The translations under genes were made by a program, and so were the position numbers. A stretch of DNA of 64,000 nt from the NCBI GenBank assembly GCA_019751915.1, contig JAIEMS010000022.1:62001-126000 (forward strand), read 5' to 3'. This stretch comes from Burkholderiaceae bacterium. GTDB taxonomy: Bacteria > Pseudomonadota > Gammaproteobacteria > Burkholderiales > Burkholderiaceae_C. The notes below the pieces were generated by a model. That model ran no database searches. It had not been told where the DNA came from and saw only the letters and a list, made by a program, of their open reading frames with translations. Shown here piece after piece: positions 32,242 to 42,338 of the stretch. The first letter of the stretch is position 1; each line of letters opens with the position of its first letter.

Positions 32242-34077
32242 TTAGCGACGACGGCGGGCACTGGCAGTCTGCCAGCGGGCCAAGCACAACAGCGTGGTGG
32301 CTGCCATATAGCGCCCCACACTGATCCAAGAATTAAAAATCCGCGACTGCCCCGCTACCCGCAGATTCATCGACACCGGCACTTCCACAATCTGTAAACC
32401 GGCCCGGCGTACCATAATCAGTGCGCCCAAATCTTGGTAATCCAGCAAAGTAGCCTCGCGCGTTGCCAAAACACGCATGGCCGCTCGGTTGTAAAGGCGA
32501 AATCCCGAGGTCAAGTCGCGCAGGTCAAAACCTGCCAACTCCCGAAACCAGCGCCATGCCATCTGGCGCAGCGCACTGGCCCGCTCTGGAAAGGCCCCAA
32601 TAACCAGATCGGCCTGATCGCGCACGTGCAGCAGGGTGGCGATTTCTTCGACTTCATGCTGGCCGTCGGCATCCATCGTGATCACCGTCCGGTAACCCTG
32701 TGCCAAAGCGTGGCGAATACCGGTTTGCATACCGCCCCAAGCCCCCATCGACAACGTCGGGCGCAGCACCGTGGCCCCGGCTTGGCGGGCGATGGTACCG
32801 GTATCGTCGGTACTTTGGTCGTCAATCACCAAAACATCCATCCAACCCGCCGCCCTCAGCCGGTGCAGCATGGCACCGATGGTGCTGGCCTCATCGCGTG
32901 CCGGAATCACAATCAGCACATCTTTGCCAGCCACCGGAGGGCGGCTTTCGGGGGCAGCGAGCGCATACTGGGCCGCGACCTGACGGGCACAAGCCTCTAT
33001 CGTGAAGTGCGCTTGCAAGGCCTGCTGCCCGGCTTGGCCTAATTGTTGGCGCAATGCGGGGTTGTGCTGTAGGTGGGCAATGGCCTTTTTCCAATCTGCG
33101 GGGTCTTGGGGTGTGGCGTGTATGCCAGCGCCTGCTTGGCGCACCACCCAAGGCATGCCCGAGCCTGCTAGCTCTGAAACAATACAAGGGCGGGCATGGG
33201 CCATGGCCTCGAGCAGCACCATGCCAAAGGCTTCTGTGCGCTCACGCGAAGCCAAGCAAAACACATCACAGCTTTGCAACAGCGCGTTCTTTTCACGGTC
33301 ACTGACACTGCCGAGCAAACGCACAGCCACTGCTTGGCCCGCTGGCGTGGTGCTCGCAATCAAGGCTTCCAGTTGGGGACGCAATTCGCCCTCGCCCACT
33401 ATCAGCAACTCAACACTGGGCATATCGGCCACGGCAGCAATCAGCGTTTCAAAGCCCTTGTAATAAGTCAACCGGCCAATCGACAGCAGGCGCAAGGTGT
33501 CTTTGCGCCACGGGAGCGGGCCGAACCCAGCAGGGTCAGCACAAGCGCCCAAACCCAAGGGCACCACAGCACATTTACTGCGCCACGCTTGTAGCGGTTC
33601 GCTGGCCTGTAAATAAGGTGGCGAAGTGGCGATGATGCGGGCAGCACGCTCTAGTACGGCCTGCTCAAACGGGCGGTACAGACGGTAAGCCAAAGCCACC
33701 GAAGCGCGAATGCGCGACACCACCACGTCAGAGTGCCAATGCACGACCCAAGGAATGGCGCGGGCCTGTGGCAATGTCAGCGCCCAAAACGCCGAATTGT
33801 TGGGCATGTGCAGATGCAGCACATCGGGCTGGAATTGGTCAATAGCCCGCGCCAATGCGGCCCTAAAACCCACTGCAATCGGTGCATAAACCAAATGGCC
33901 TTGCACCGGAACCCGAACCAACCAGTCGGGGTCATCGGGTAAAGCATCACCATGCACTAAAGCACACGCATTTAAGCCTTGGGCACGCTGGGCAAGCACC
34001 AAGTCAGCCAGAAAGACTTCCATACCACCTTGGTGGGGTGGATAGAACTTGCCAATGTGCAAAACGGTAGCGCCCAT
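32242..34077 (-). CDS. GT4-GT2 fusion glycosyltransferase
   Basis: A 611-residue protein joining two glycosyltransferases. Residues 1-380 form a GT-B GT4 enzyme (HIGKFYPPHQGGMEVFLADL, RLLSIGRLTYYKGFETLI, the nucleotide-sugar glutamates in ERTEAFGMVLLEAMA). Residues about 395-600 form a GT-A GT2 enzyme (DVLIVIPARDEASTIGAML, DVLVIDDQSTDD, TMDADGQHEVEEI) like dolichyl-phosphate-mannose-type polyprenyl-phosphate transferases. The fusion would allow two successive sugar additions by one chain. No transmembrane helix is obvious. It starts 4 bases after the stop of the upstream TPR membrane protein, so the pair probably acts together in surface glycan or protein glycosylation. Substrates are unknown. 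Confidence 0.87.
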   Translation of the reverse strand: MGATVLHIGKFYPPHQGGMEVFLADLVLAQRAQGLNACALVHGDALPDDPDWLVRVPVQGHLVYAPIAVGFRAALARAIDQFQPDVLHLHMPNNSAFWALTLPQARAIPWVVHWHSDVVVSRIRASVALAYRLYRPFEQAVLERAARIIATSPPYLQASEPLQAWRSKCAVVPLGLGACADPAGFGPLPWRKDTLRLLSIGRLTYYKGFETLIAAVADMPSVELLIVGEGELRPQLEALIASTTPAGQAVAVRLLGSVSDREKNALLQSCDVFCLASRERTEAFGMVLLEAMAHARPCIVSELAGSGMPWVVRQAGAGIHATPQDPADWKKAIAHLQHNPALRQQLGQAGQQALQAHFTIEACARQVAAQYALAAPESRPPVAGKDVLIVIPARDEASTIGAMLHRLRAAGWMDVLVIDDQSTDDTGTIARQAGATVLRPTLSMGAWGGMQTGIRHALAQGYRTVITMDADGQHEVEEIATLLHVRDQADLVIGAFPERASALRQMAWRWFRELAGFDLRDLTSGFRLYNRAAMRVLATREATLLDYQDLGALIMVRRAGLQIVEVPVSMNLRVAGQSRIFNSWISVGRYMAATTLLCLARWQTASARRRR

Positions 34078-34081
34078 CGTG

Positions 34082-36070
34082 TCAGCGGCTCAGGCGGTCA
34101 TTGGCAATTTGGGCTCGAATTTGCGGATAACTGGGGTTGCCCGGTTCTAGCGCAATCGTTTGATCGAGGTCTTTCAGACTGGCGGCTTTATTGCCTGCTT
34201 TCAGGTGGGCCATTGCCCGTCCGTAGTAGGCCTTGGCACTGGGCTCTTGTGCAATCAACGGGTTAAAAATGGCCAAAGCAGCTTCTGGATTGCCTCTACC
34301 GACTTCAGCCAACCCCCATCCAAGCAACAAGCGACTGGAACGGGGCGCATCTTTGAGCAGCAACTTGAAGTCTTCCAGCGCCACATCGTACTGCTGCACT
34401 GCCAGCGCAGCCTCTGCGCGCAAAGTGCGGTATTTGGCAAGCTCTGTCGGGGCCACAGGCTCTGCCAACGGCGGCAGGGACTGCGACAAACTCTGGTAGG
34501 CCGGTGCAAATTGGCCCAGTGCGAACAGCGATTCACCCCGGTGGTAGTGCAACAGCGCTGGTGCAAAACCTTGGGCCTCAGAGCGAGCAAACCAAGCCAA
34601 GGCCTCGGTATGGTTCTTCTCGTGCTGAGAAACAAGCCCCATATTGAACATGGCATAGCCATGGTTCTCACCCAGCGCTTGGGCAGTTGTCAGGGCTTTG
34701 CGGGCCTGTACCAGTGAACCCGATTCAACGTGGTAGCCGCCCAAATTCAAAAAGGCCTGCCAGCGCCCAACAGCATTCGGGGGTGCCTTGAGGTCAATTT
34801 TTTCGGCAGCATCGCCCCAAGCCGTAAAACCATCGCGCAGCGAGACATTGCGCTCCAGCGCCAGCATCGAACACAGCACCATCAGAATGGCACCGAGCAC
34901 ATAAATAGTGCGTGGAGCAAAGCCAGTCAAAACCACCGCCACCAAGCCCGGCAAGGCAATGGCCCAAAGGTAGCTGCGGTAAAGCACAAACGGGTCTTGC
35001 ACCCAAACAGTAGCGAATTCGGTGAAGAACAACAGCAACGGAAACAGCAAGCACAACGCAGCAAAACTCAGTGCGCCGCGCCCACGCAAGAAAAACCACA
35101 CCGCAGCAGCCAGAAGTGCCAGATAGCCGATCCCGCCAACGATGTGCGGAAACGAAGCCAGCGACAGCGGAAAAACCGGACGCAAATCGATCGACATCCA
35201 CAGCACATTTGGAAAAAACCACAACGCACCGTAGGCAAAAAATAGCCAAGCTTCGTTCAAAATGCTCAAGGGGTACATGCGCCCCGAGATACCGGGACTG
35301 AGCACTTCGAGTTGGCGAATGAATTCCTGCGAACGGGCATCAAATGCTGTGCCCAAAAAGTGGCCGTAAACCGCCCACAACGTGGCACTGGCAATGACCA
35401 AAACTGCCAGAGAAACTCCAGCAGTCACGGCCATTTTTTTCCAGTGTGGCCGCCGCACAAAAACGTACAACGGCAACGCCATCGCTGCCATCAAAAAAGC
35501 ATGTTCTTTGGACAATACCGCCGCGACATAGCTGACCGATGCCCACCAGTACCAGCGCTTTTGGTTCGTCATCAGGCCACGGACATAAAACCAGCAAGCC
35601 CAGACCGCAAACAGCGTCGCCATCAAAATCGAGCGCTGCACCAAGTAACCAACGGCATACACCGCTACCGGATGCACAGCAAACAGCGCCACACCGATCT
35701 GTAGCGCAGCGCGGCGCGAAGCACTAAAGTGCGCAGCAGCTTGAAACTCAGGCGGAAATTGGGTTTGGGCCAACAAGTCGCGCACCAGTACATACAGCGC
35801 TGCCACGGTACCCAAATGCAAACCAATATTGACCAAACGCTGCTTCCACCAACCCTGCCCAAAAATCTCTTGCACCCAAACGAAGCTGCCATAGGACAAC
35901 AGGCGCTGCTTGAGGGGCAACAAGCTGCCGTAGCCGCCAAAAATGGTGCCATCGGCCAGCCGCTGGTCATCAAACAGCAACTCATTGTGCAATCCGGGCA
36001 GGTAAATACCCAAAACGCCAGCAATGACGACGGCAGCAAAAACCAACGCCGGAATGTGTGCTTTGTTCAT
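34082..36070 (-). CDS. Polytopic membrane protein with C-terminal TPR repeats, putative glycosyltransferase
   Basis: A 662-residue protein. The first ~400 residues hold about 9-11 membrane helices, with an acidic pair in the first large loop (LHNELLFDDQRLADG) and HPVAVYAVGYLVQR, a layout recalling GT-C enzymes such as TMTC/PMT-type O-mannosyltransferases. The remaining ~230 residues are tetratricopeptide repeats (e.g. NHGYAMFNMGLVSQHEKNHTEALAWF, split helices continuing to SAKAYYGRAMAHLKAGNKAA). The frame is open to 36181, but ATG 36070 begins right before the first membrane helix and clears rpoD by 34 bases. It is on the rpoD strand and 4 bases before the GT fusion gene. Catalysis is inferred from architecture only. 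Confidence 0.75.
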   Translation of the reverse strand: MNKAHIPALVFAAVVIAGVLGIYLPGLHNELLFDDQRLADGTIFGGYGSLLPLKQRLLSYGSFVWVQEIFGQGWWKQRLVNIGLHLGTVAALYVLVRDLLAQTQFPPEFQAAAHFSASRRAALQIGVALFAVHPVAVYAVGYLVQRSILMATLFAVWACWFYVRGLMTNQKRWYWWASVSYVAAVLSKEHAFLMAAMALPLYVFVRRPHWKKMAVTAGVSLAVLVIASATLWAVYGHFLGTAFDARSQEFIRQLEVLSPGISGRMYPLSILNEAWLFFAYGALWFFPNVLWMSIDLRPVFPLSLASFPHIVGGIGYLALLAAAVWFFLRGRGALSFAALCLLFPLLLFFTEFATVWVQDPFVLYRSYLWAIALPGLVAVVLTGFAPRTIYVLGAILMVLCSMLALERNVSLRDGFTAWGDAAEKIDLKAPPNAVGRWQAFLNLGGYHVESGSLVQARKALTTAQALGENHGYAMFNMGLVSQHEKNHTEALAWFARSEAQGFAPALLHYHRGESLFALGQFAPAYQSLSQSLPPLAEPVAPTELAKYRTLRAEAALAVQQYDVALEDFKLLLKDAPRSSRLLLGWGLAEVGRGNPEAALAIFNPLIAQEPSAKAYYGRAMAHLKAGNKAASLKDLDQTIALEPGNPSYPQIRAQIANDRLSR

Positions 36071-36104
36071 GGAGCGCAGCCGCCCACAAGGGGCGGCAGA
36101 GAGG

Positions 36105-38354
36105 TTACAGCGAGTCGATAAAGCTGCGCAGCTTGTCACTGCGGCTCGGGTGCTTGAGTTTACGCAGTGCCTTGGCTTCAATTTGACGAATGCGCTCGCG
36201 CGTCACGTCAAACTGCTTACCCACTTCTTCCAGCGTGTGGTCGGTGGACATTTCAATGCCAAAACGCATCCGCAGCACCTTGGCTTCGCGTGGTGTCAGG
36301 CCATCGAGGATGTCTTTGACCACATCGCGCAAACCCGCTTGCATCGCGGCATCGATTGGAGCGGTGTTGGCACCATCTTCGATAAAGTCGCCCAGATGGC
36401 TGTCGTCGTCGTCACCAATAGGCGTTTCCATAGAGATCGGCTCTTTAGCGATCTTCATGATTTTGCGAATTTTGTCTTCCGGAATCTCCATCTTCTCGGC
36501 CAAAACACTGGCATCTGGCTCAAAACCAAACTCCTGCAAATGCTGGCGGCTGATGCGGTTCATCTTGTTGATGGTTTCGATCATGTGCACCGGAATGCGG
36601 ATGGTGCGCGCTTGGTCGGCAATCGAGCGCGTGATCGCTTGGCGAATCCACCATGTGGCATAGGTCGAGAATTTGTAACCCCGGCGGTATTCAAACTTGT
36701 CCACCGCTTTCATCAAACCGATGTTGCCCTCTTGGATCAAGTCCAAGAATTGCAGGCCCCGGTTGGTGTATTTTTTAGCAATCGAGATCACCAAGCGCAA
36801 GTTGGCCTCGATCATTTCCTTTTTGGCATCGCGCGAGGCGGCTTCGCCCTCGTTCATGCGCTTGTTGATACCTTTCAGCTCGGCCAGTGGCACCACCACA
36901 CGGGCTTGCAAGTCCATCAATTTTTGTTGCAAATCCTGAATCGGCGGGATGTTGCGACCAATCACCGTGCTCCAAGGCTTGCCAGCGCTGGCTTGCTTTT
37001 CGACCCACTGCAGGTTAATCAAATTCGGTGGGAAGTCCTTGATAAAGGTTTCTTGTGGCATGCCGCATTTGTCCACAATGATGCGGCGCAGTTCGCGCTC
37101 TTTTTTACGCACATCATCGACTTGCGCCCGCACCAAGTCGCACAATTTTTCAATCGTCTTGGCGGTAAAACGGATGGTCATCAACTCGGCAGAAAGTGCC
37201 TGTTGTGCCTTCATGTAGGCGGGGGTGCCATAGCCTTCTTTGTCGTAAATTTTGTGAACTTTCTCAAACAGTTCACGCAGTTTGTCAAAGCGCTCAAGGG
37301 CCTGCTTTTTCAGTTCTTCCAGTTTTTTCGTCAGGGCCTTAGAGCCACCTTTGCCGTCATCGTCATCGGCTTCATCAAATTCGTCGAAATCTTCTTCGGC
37401 CACGTAGTCATCGGCTTCATTGGGGTTTGAAAACCCATCAACGATGGCCGAAATCACCACCTTGCCTTCACGGATTTCTTCGCCCATGTTCAAGATTTCA
37501 GCAATCGTGGCGGGCGAGGCACTGATGGCTTCCATCATCGCTTGCAAGCCGCCTTCGATGCGCTTGGCGATTTCAATTTCGCCCTCGCGCGTCAGCAGCT
37601 CGACCGTGCCCATCTCACGCATGTACATCCGTACGGGGTCGGTGGTGCGACCAAACTCGCTATCGACCGTCGAGAGGGCTGCTTCGGCAGCTTCTTCGGC
37701 TTCTTCTTCGGTAGCAGCCGTTTGGGCGGTGTTGGTCACCAGCAGTGTTTCGGCATCGGGGGTTTGCTCGTACACCGCCACGCCCAAATCGTTGAGCATG
37801 GAGATCACTACATCGAGCGTTTCCGCATCGATCAGCTTGTCGGGCAAGTGGTCGGAGATTTCGCTGTGCGTCAGGTAGCCGCGCGTTTTGCCCAGCTTGA
37901 TGAGGGTTTTCAGGCGCGAGCGGCGCTTGGCCATGTCCTCTTCGGACAGCACGGTTTCATCCAGGCCAAACTCTTTCATCAAGGCGCGCTCTTTGGCCTT
38001 GCTGATCTTCATGCGCAGCGGTTTGACTTTTTCTGTCGTCGCTGTGGCAGTGGTATCGACTTCGGCCTCGACTTCGCCTTCCAAATCAGCATCCAAGTCT
38101 GACAAATCTACGTCGTCACCGGCTTCTTTTTCTTTCGGTTTACGCCCACCTTTGGCCGCTGTTTTAGCGGCGGCGGTGCCTGCGGTTTTGGCGGGTCGCC
38201 CGGGACGCTTTTTGGGCGCATCCGCCGTGGCAGCATCGGACTTTGCAGCCAGAGAATTTTTGGTTGCTTCTTCAGAAGCAGGCAGGGAGGCAGCAGACTT
38301 GATCACAGGCACAGTTTGGACTTTCTTGACGCCCGGCAGGGACGCAGCGACCAC
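36105..38354 (-). CDS. rpoD: RNA polymerase primary sigma factor (sigma-70)
   Basis: Housekeeping sigma factor, 749 residues from the GTG at 38354. It has an Ala/Lys-rich N-terminal extension, then region 1.1 ([20 protein letters not shown]), regions 1.2-2.4 ([59 protein letters not shown]), region 3 and region 4.2 ([20 protein letters not shown]). The start is uncertain: no ATG is in frame upstream of residue 114, an in-frame stop lies at 38370-38372, and the GTG has no clear ribosome site. Sequence resembling a normal N-terminus (PKTTG) sits in another frame at 38376-38391, as if a base had been lost or gained. It follows dnaG, as in the classic macromolecular synthesis operon. Confidence 0.95.
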   Translation of the reverse strand: MVAASLPGVKKVQTVPVIKSAASLPASEEATKNSLAAKSDAATADAPKKRPGRPAKTAGTAAAKTAAKGGRKPKEKEAGDDVDLSDLDADLEGEVEAEVDTTATATTEKVKPLRMKISKAKERALMKEFGLDETVLSEEDMAKRRSRLKTLIKLGKTRGYLTHSEISDHLPDKLIDAETLDVVISMLNDLGVAVYEQTPDAETLLVTNTAQTAATEEEAEEAAEAALSTVDSEFGRTTDPVRMYMREMGTVELLTREGEIEIAKRIEGGLQAMMEAISASPATIAEILNMGEEIREGKVVISAIVDGFSNPNEADDYVAEEDFDEFDEADDDDGKGGSKALTKKLEELKKQALERFDKLRELFEKVHKIYDKEGYGTPAYMKAQQALSAELMTIRFTAKTIEKLCDLVRAQVDDVRKKERELRRIIVDKCGMPQETFIKDFPPNLINLQWVEKQASAGKPWSTVIGRNIPPIQDLQQKLMDLQARVVVPLAELKGINKRMNEGEAASRDAKKEMIEANLRLVISIAKKYTNRGLQFLDLIQEGNIGLMKAVDKFEYRRGYKFSTYATWWIRQAITRSIADQARTIRIPVHMIETINKMNRISRQHLQEFGFEPDASVLAEKMEIPEDKIRKIMKIAKEPISMETPIGDDDDSHLGDFIEDGANTAPIDAAMQAGLRDVVKDILDGLTPREAKVLRMRFGIEMSTDHTLEEVGKQFDVTRERIRQIEAKALRKLKHPSRSDKLRSFIDSL

Positions 38355-38575
38355 TGGGGCAGCAACGACTTAGGCCGGTGGTTTTTGGCAATGGCGGGGC
38401 ACGCTTGGCGGTTAGAGGGGGGCAAGCCCTGAACGGCAAGATGTCTGGGCGAACATTTGGTGTGCAGTCCTTGCGGCTGAGAGGGCGGTTGTGCGTGTGT
38501 GTCACAGTGGCCCGATCCGGAGGTGTTGCTGTCGCTCTTGCCGAAAAACCCTACATTGTACCTACGCCGCCAATT

Positions 38576-40507
38576 TCAAGCATCTTGGCGACTTAGTTTT
38601 TCCAAGGCTACGCGCCGGGCTTGAAGGGAACGGTAGCGCTGCAAGGCCTCCGGATCACTCGGGGCGGCGCTCAGGGCTTGCATCTCTTGCCTTTCTTGGA
38701 TGCGCAATTGCTCCGCCAATATCCGGTTGAGTAGCCCGCGCAATTCTTCATGCAGTTCGTGCAAATCGCCTTCGGTCTGGGCGTGCGAGCCGGTCATGAG
38801 CCGCACCGCGAGGGCTTCGCAGGCATGGCCGCGCAGTGCCTCGCGCAGCACCGCCCAAGGCTGGGCACCGTGCTCATGAAACTGCTCCTCAATCCAGCCA
38901 AACAAAGCACCGTGCGGTGCTGCAAGGGCGCACAGTGTGGCTTGGTCTTCGTGCGAGAGTTCGTCCAAAAAGTCCATGTGCGACAGCAGCAATCGGGCCG
39001 CGTGGTCGGCTCGGCTGACGGGCGGGGTGCGGGTGCCATGCCCGGCACTGGGCCACTCTGAGGGCTGCGGTCGGCGCGCAAAATTGCGGCGGGTAAAAAC
39101 CGCTGGGCTACCAGAAGAGTCGCTGTGGCCCCAACCACGAGACTCGTCACCCAAACTGCTAGGCCGAAGGGGGCTACCGGCGTGGGGCGCGCGTGCGCCT
39201 TCCCGGGCACTGGCTTGTCCCCAGAGTTCGGTCAGGTCGTTGGTGGTCAGTTGTGCCAGCGCTGCCAGTTCGGCCAGCAACTGGCGCTTGAGGGCACCAT
39301 CGGGCAGGGGTGTCCACAGCGCGCGGGCATTGCTGCTCATGTGGGCACGGCCCTCGGGGGTGCCCAAATCACAGCGCTCGGCGGCGGCCTCTAGCAGGAA
39401 GCGGCTCAAAGGCATGGCATCGGCCAACAAACGGGCAAAGCCCTCGCCACCGTGGGCACGAATAAAACTGTCGGGATCGTGCTCGGGGGGCAGAAACAAA
39501 AATTTGATGCTGCGCGTGTCGGTCGCGTAGGGCAGGGCCGCATCCAAGGCCTTGCGCGCTGCACGCTGGCCTGCAGCGTCGCCATCGAAACCAAAAACCA
39601 CCGCATCGGTAAAACGGAATAATTTACCCACATGCTCTGGCGTACAAGCCGTGCCCAAAGTGGCTACGGCATTGGCAAAGCCCCATTGGGCCAGCGCCAC
39701 CACGTCCATATAACCCTCGGTCACGAGGGCAAAACCATGCTCACGGATAGCAGTGCGCCCCTCAAACAGCCCGTACAGTTCGCGGCCTTTGTGAAACACC
39801 GGGGTTTCGGGTGAGTTCAGGTATTTGGGCTTTTCGTCGCCCAGCACGCGCCCGCCAAAGCCAATGCACTCGCCTTTGACGTTGCGGATCGGGAACATGA
39901 TGCGATCACGAAAACGGTCATGGCATCTGCCGTCTTCCTCGCTGAGGATGACCAAGCCACTCTCGACCAGCAAAGGATCGCTGTAGTCGGCAAATACGCT
40001 CGCTAGGCCATGCCAACCCTCGGGGGCATAGCCCAAACCGTAGTCTCTGGCAATGACCCCAGACACACCACGGCCTTTGAGGTAATGGACCGCCCGGGGC
40101 GAAACGCGCAATTGCTGGCGCCACGCCACCCCGGCCTTTTCCAGCACATCCGACAGCGTGGCCTGTTTTTGCCGCTGCACCGCCGCGCGTTCGCGCTCTT
40201 GTGGCGAAACATCGTCGTCGGGCACCGATAAGCCCGTTTGCTGCGCCAAGTCGTGCACGGCTTCCACAAAGCCCATGCCGGCGTGCTCCATCAGAAAACC
40301 GATGGCATTGCCATTTTTTCCACAGCCAAAACAGTGAAAAAACTGCTTGGCCGGACTGACGCTGAAGGAGGGAGATTTTTCGCCATGAAAAGGGCACAGC
40401 CCCATGAAATTGGCACCGCCTTTTTTCAGTTGAACGTAGCGGCCTACCACTTCGACCACGTCGACACGCGAGAGTAGTTCTTGAATGAAAGATTGGGGGA
40501 TTGTCAC
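38576..40507 (-). CDS. dnaG: DNA primase
   Basis: Makes RNA primers for Okazaki fragments at the replication fork. The protein has 643 residues. The N-terminal zinc-binding domain has CPFHGEKSPSFSVSPAKQFFHCFGCG; the TOPRIM catalytic core shows VTEGYMDVVAL and VVFGFDGDAAGQRAA with the metal-binding acidic residues; a C-terminal helicase-interaction domain follows. The start is a GTG at 40507 (VTIPQSFIQELLSRVD), which matches the usual N-terminus; the frame runs on to 40549 but those codons are not family-like. A Ser/Gly/Arg-rich stretch (about 450-510) is a variable linker. rpoD follows about 220 bases on. Confidence 0.96.
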   Translation of the reverse strand: MTIPQSFIQELLSRVDVVEVVGRYVQLKKGGANFMGLCPFHGEKSPSFSVSPAKQFFHCFGCGKNGNAIGFLMEHAGMGFVEAVHDLAQQTGLSVPDDDVSPQERERAAVQRQKQATLSDVLEKAGVAWRQQLRVSPRAVHYLKGRGVSGVIARDYGLGYAPEGWHGLASVFADYSDPLLVESGLVILSEEDGRCHDRFRDRIMFPIRNVKGECIGFGGRVLGDEKPKYLNSPETPVFHKGRELYGLFEGRTAIREHGFALVTEGYMDVVALAQWGFANAVATLGTACTPEHVGKLFRFTDAVVFGFDGDAAGQRAARKALDAALPYATDTRSIKFLFLPPEHDPDSFIRAHGGEGFARLLADAMPLSRFLLEAAAERCDLGTPEGRAHMSSNARALWTPLPDGALKRQLLAELAALAQLTTNDLTELWGQASAREGARAPHAGSPLRPSSLGDESRGWGHSDSSGSPAVFTRRNFARRPQPSEWPSAGHGTRTPPVSRADHAARLLLSHMDFLDELSHEDQATLCALAAPHGALFGWIEEQFHEHGAQPWAVLREALRGHACEALAVRLMTGSHAQTEGDLHELHEELRGLLNRILAEQLRIQERQEMQALSAAPSDPEALQRYRSLQARRVALEKLSRQDA

Positions 40508-40595
40508 CACGGTATTGTCGCAAACCCGCTCTGTGTGGCTTCGTGCCACCGAGGCGGTAGGACAATCGAAAGAATTTGCTCTCTCTGAAAACGCT

Positions 40596-42242
40596 ATGAC
40601 TTCTATTTACGACCAAAATTTACCCCGTAATGCCGCTAACCATGCAGCCCTGTCGCCGCTGGGTTTTATCGAGCGCGCTGCAGAGGTCTATCCCGAGCGT
40701 CTGGCCATCGTGCATGGCAATCTGCGCCAAACGTGGGCTAGCACCTACACCCGCTGCCGCCAGCTTGCAAGTGCCTTGCAACGTGCTGGTATCGGCAAAA
40801 ACGACACCGTGGCCGTGATGCTGCCCAACACCCCGCCGATGGTCGAAGCCCACTTTGGCATCCCCATGGCCGGTGCCGTGCTCAATGCTTTGAACACCCG
40901 GCTCGATCCCGAGGCCATTGCCTTCATGCTCGACCACGGCGAAGCCAAGGCCGTGATCGTCGATCCTGAGTTTGCCAGTGTCATGGCAAAAGCGCTGACC
41001 TTGCGCCAAGCGCCAACGCCGTTGCTGGTGATCGATGTGGAAGATGCCGTGTACGGCCCAGCCAGCCAAACACTGGGCAGCACTACCTACGAGGCCTTTG
41101 TCGCCAGCGGTGATGCCCAGTTTGCTTGGGAGCCTCCCGCCGACGAATGGGACGCTATCGCCCTGAACTACACCAGCGGCACCACCGGCAACCCCAAGGG
41201 CGTGGTGTACCACCACCGGGGCGCGGCACTCAACGCCATCTCCAATGTGATGGAGTGGGATATGCCCAAGCATGCCGTGTATTTGTGGACGCTGCCGATG
41301 TTCCACTGCAACGGCTGGTGTTTTCCGTGGACGGTGGCCGCGCGCGCGGGGGTCAATGTGTGCCTGCGCCGGGTCGAAGCCCAAGCGATTTTCAATGCCA
41401 TCCGTGAGCATGGTGTCACCCATTACTGCGCTGCGCCTATCGTCCATAGCTTGCTGGTCAATGCGCCAGCAGCCATGAAAGAAGGCGTGCCCGCAGGTGT
41501 CAAGGCGATGGTGGCGGGCGCTGCACCACCGGCTTCGATGATCGAAGGCATGGAAACACTGGGCTTTGACCTGACCCACGTTTACGGTCTGACCGAGGTC
41601 TATGGCCCGGCCACCGTCTGCGCCAAACACGCTGCTTGGGATGACCTCGGTATTGGCGAACGTGCCCACCTCAATGCCCGCCAAGGGGTGCGCTACCACC
41701 TGCAACGTGCCGCGTGTGTGCTCAACCCCGAAACGCTCGAACCCGTGCCCCACGATGGCGAAACCATGGGCGAGATCATGTTCAGGGGCAACATTGCCAT
41801 GAAGGGCTACTTGAAAAACCCCAAGGCGACCGAAGAAGCCTTTGCTGGTGGCTGGTTTCACAGCGGCGATTTGGCGGTGCAGTACCCCGATGGCTACATC
41901 AAAATCAAAGACCGCAGCAAGGACATCATCATCTCGGGTGGCGAGAACATCTCGTCGATTGAGGTCGAAGATGTGCTCTACCGCCACCCCGATGTGATCT
42001 CGGCTGCGGTGGTTGCCAAGCCCGATGCCAAGTGGGGCGAAACCCCTTGCGCTTTTGTCGAACTCAAACTCGGCGCTCAAACTACATCCGAAGACATCGT
42101 GGCCCACTGCAAAGCACACTTGGCCCACTTCAAGGTGCCGCGCACGGTGGTGTTTGGCGATATTCCGAAAACAGCCACCGGCAAAATCCAAAAATTTGAG
42201 CTGAGAAAGCAAGCTGGATCGGTGCAGGCAATTAACGTTTAA
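40596..42242 (+). CDS. AMP-forming acyl-CoA synthetase
   Basis: A 548-residue ANL-superfamily enzyme activating a fatty or organic acid to its CoA thioester. Motifs seen are the P-loop-like LNYTSGTTGNPKGVVYHHRG (A3), YGLTEVYGPATVC (A5), GGWFHSGDLAV (A7), DRSKDIIISGGENISS (A8) and the C-terminal catalytic lysine region PKTATGKIQKFELR (A10). MFHCNGWCFPW is characteristic of the medium-chain AlkK/LcfB-like branch. The frame is open from 40485, but ATG 40596 begins the family-like N-terminus. It is divergent from dnaG. A perfect-stem terminator follows. Chain-length preference cannot be read from sequence. Confidence 0.9.
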   Translation: MTSIYDQNLPRNAANHAALSPLGFIERAAEVYPERLAIVHGNLRQTWASTYTRCRQLASALQRAGIGKNDTVAVMLPNTPPMVEAHFGIPMAGAVLNALNTRLDPEAIAFMLDHGEAKAVIVDPEFASVMAKALTLRQAPTPLLVIDVEDAVYGPASQTLGSTTYEAFVASGDAQFAWEPPADEWDAIALNYTSGTTGNPKGVVYHHRGAALNAISNVMEWDMPKHAVYLWTLPMFHCNGWCFPWTVAARAGVNVCLRRVEAQAIFNAIREHGVTHYCAAPIVHSLLVNAPAAMKEGVPAGVKAMVAGAAPPASMIEGMETLGFDLTHVYGLTEVYGPATVCAKHAAWDDLGIGERAHLNARQGVRYHLQRAACVLNPETLEPVPHDGETMGEIMFRGNIAMKGYLKNPKATEEAFAGGWFHSGDLAVQYPDGYIKIKDRSKDIIISGGENISSIEVEDVLYRHPDVISAAVVAKPDAKWGETPCAFVELKLGAQTTSEDIVAHCKAHLAHFKVPRTVVFGDIPKTATGKIQKFELRKQAGSVQAINV

Positions 42243-42246
42243 AACC

Positions 42247-42275
42247 AAAGAGCGCCCAAGGGCGCTCTTTTTTTA
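42247..42275 (+). terminator. Intrinsic terminator after the acyl-CoA synthetase
   Basis: An 11-bp stem AAAGAGCGCCC/GGGCGCTCTTT (42247-42257 with 42260-42270) with a 2-base minimal loop is followed by TTTTT. It begins 4 bases after the stop. A fragment of the dispersed repeat (AATAGCTATAAACC, GCAAGGGCTACAGGCC) follows at 42276-42312. Confidence 0.88.
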
Positions 42276-42338
42276 ATAGCTATAAACCATTGCCATGCAA
42301 GGGCTACAGGCCCATTGAACCTGAAATTCTTTGGAAAA

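Noticed and set aside
36024-37430. Plus-strand frame opposite rpoD
   Set aside because: Shadow of the highly conserved sigma-70 regions; no motif of its own.
40620-42248. Long antisense frame over the acyl-CoA synthetase
   Set aside because: Same effect of codon bias; the His/Gly-rich translation matches no protein family.
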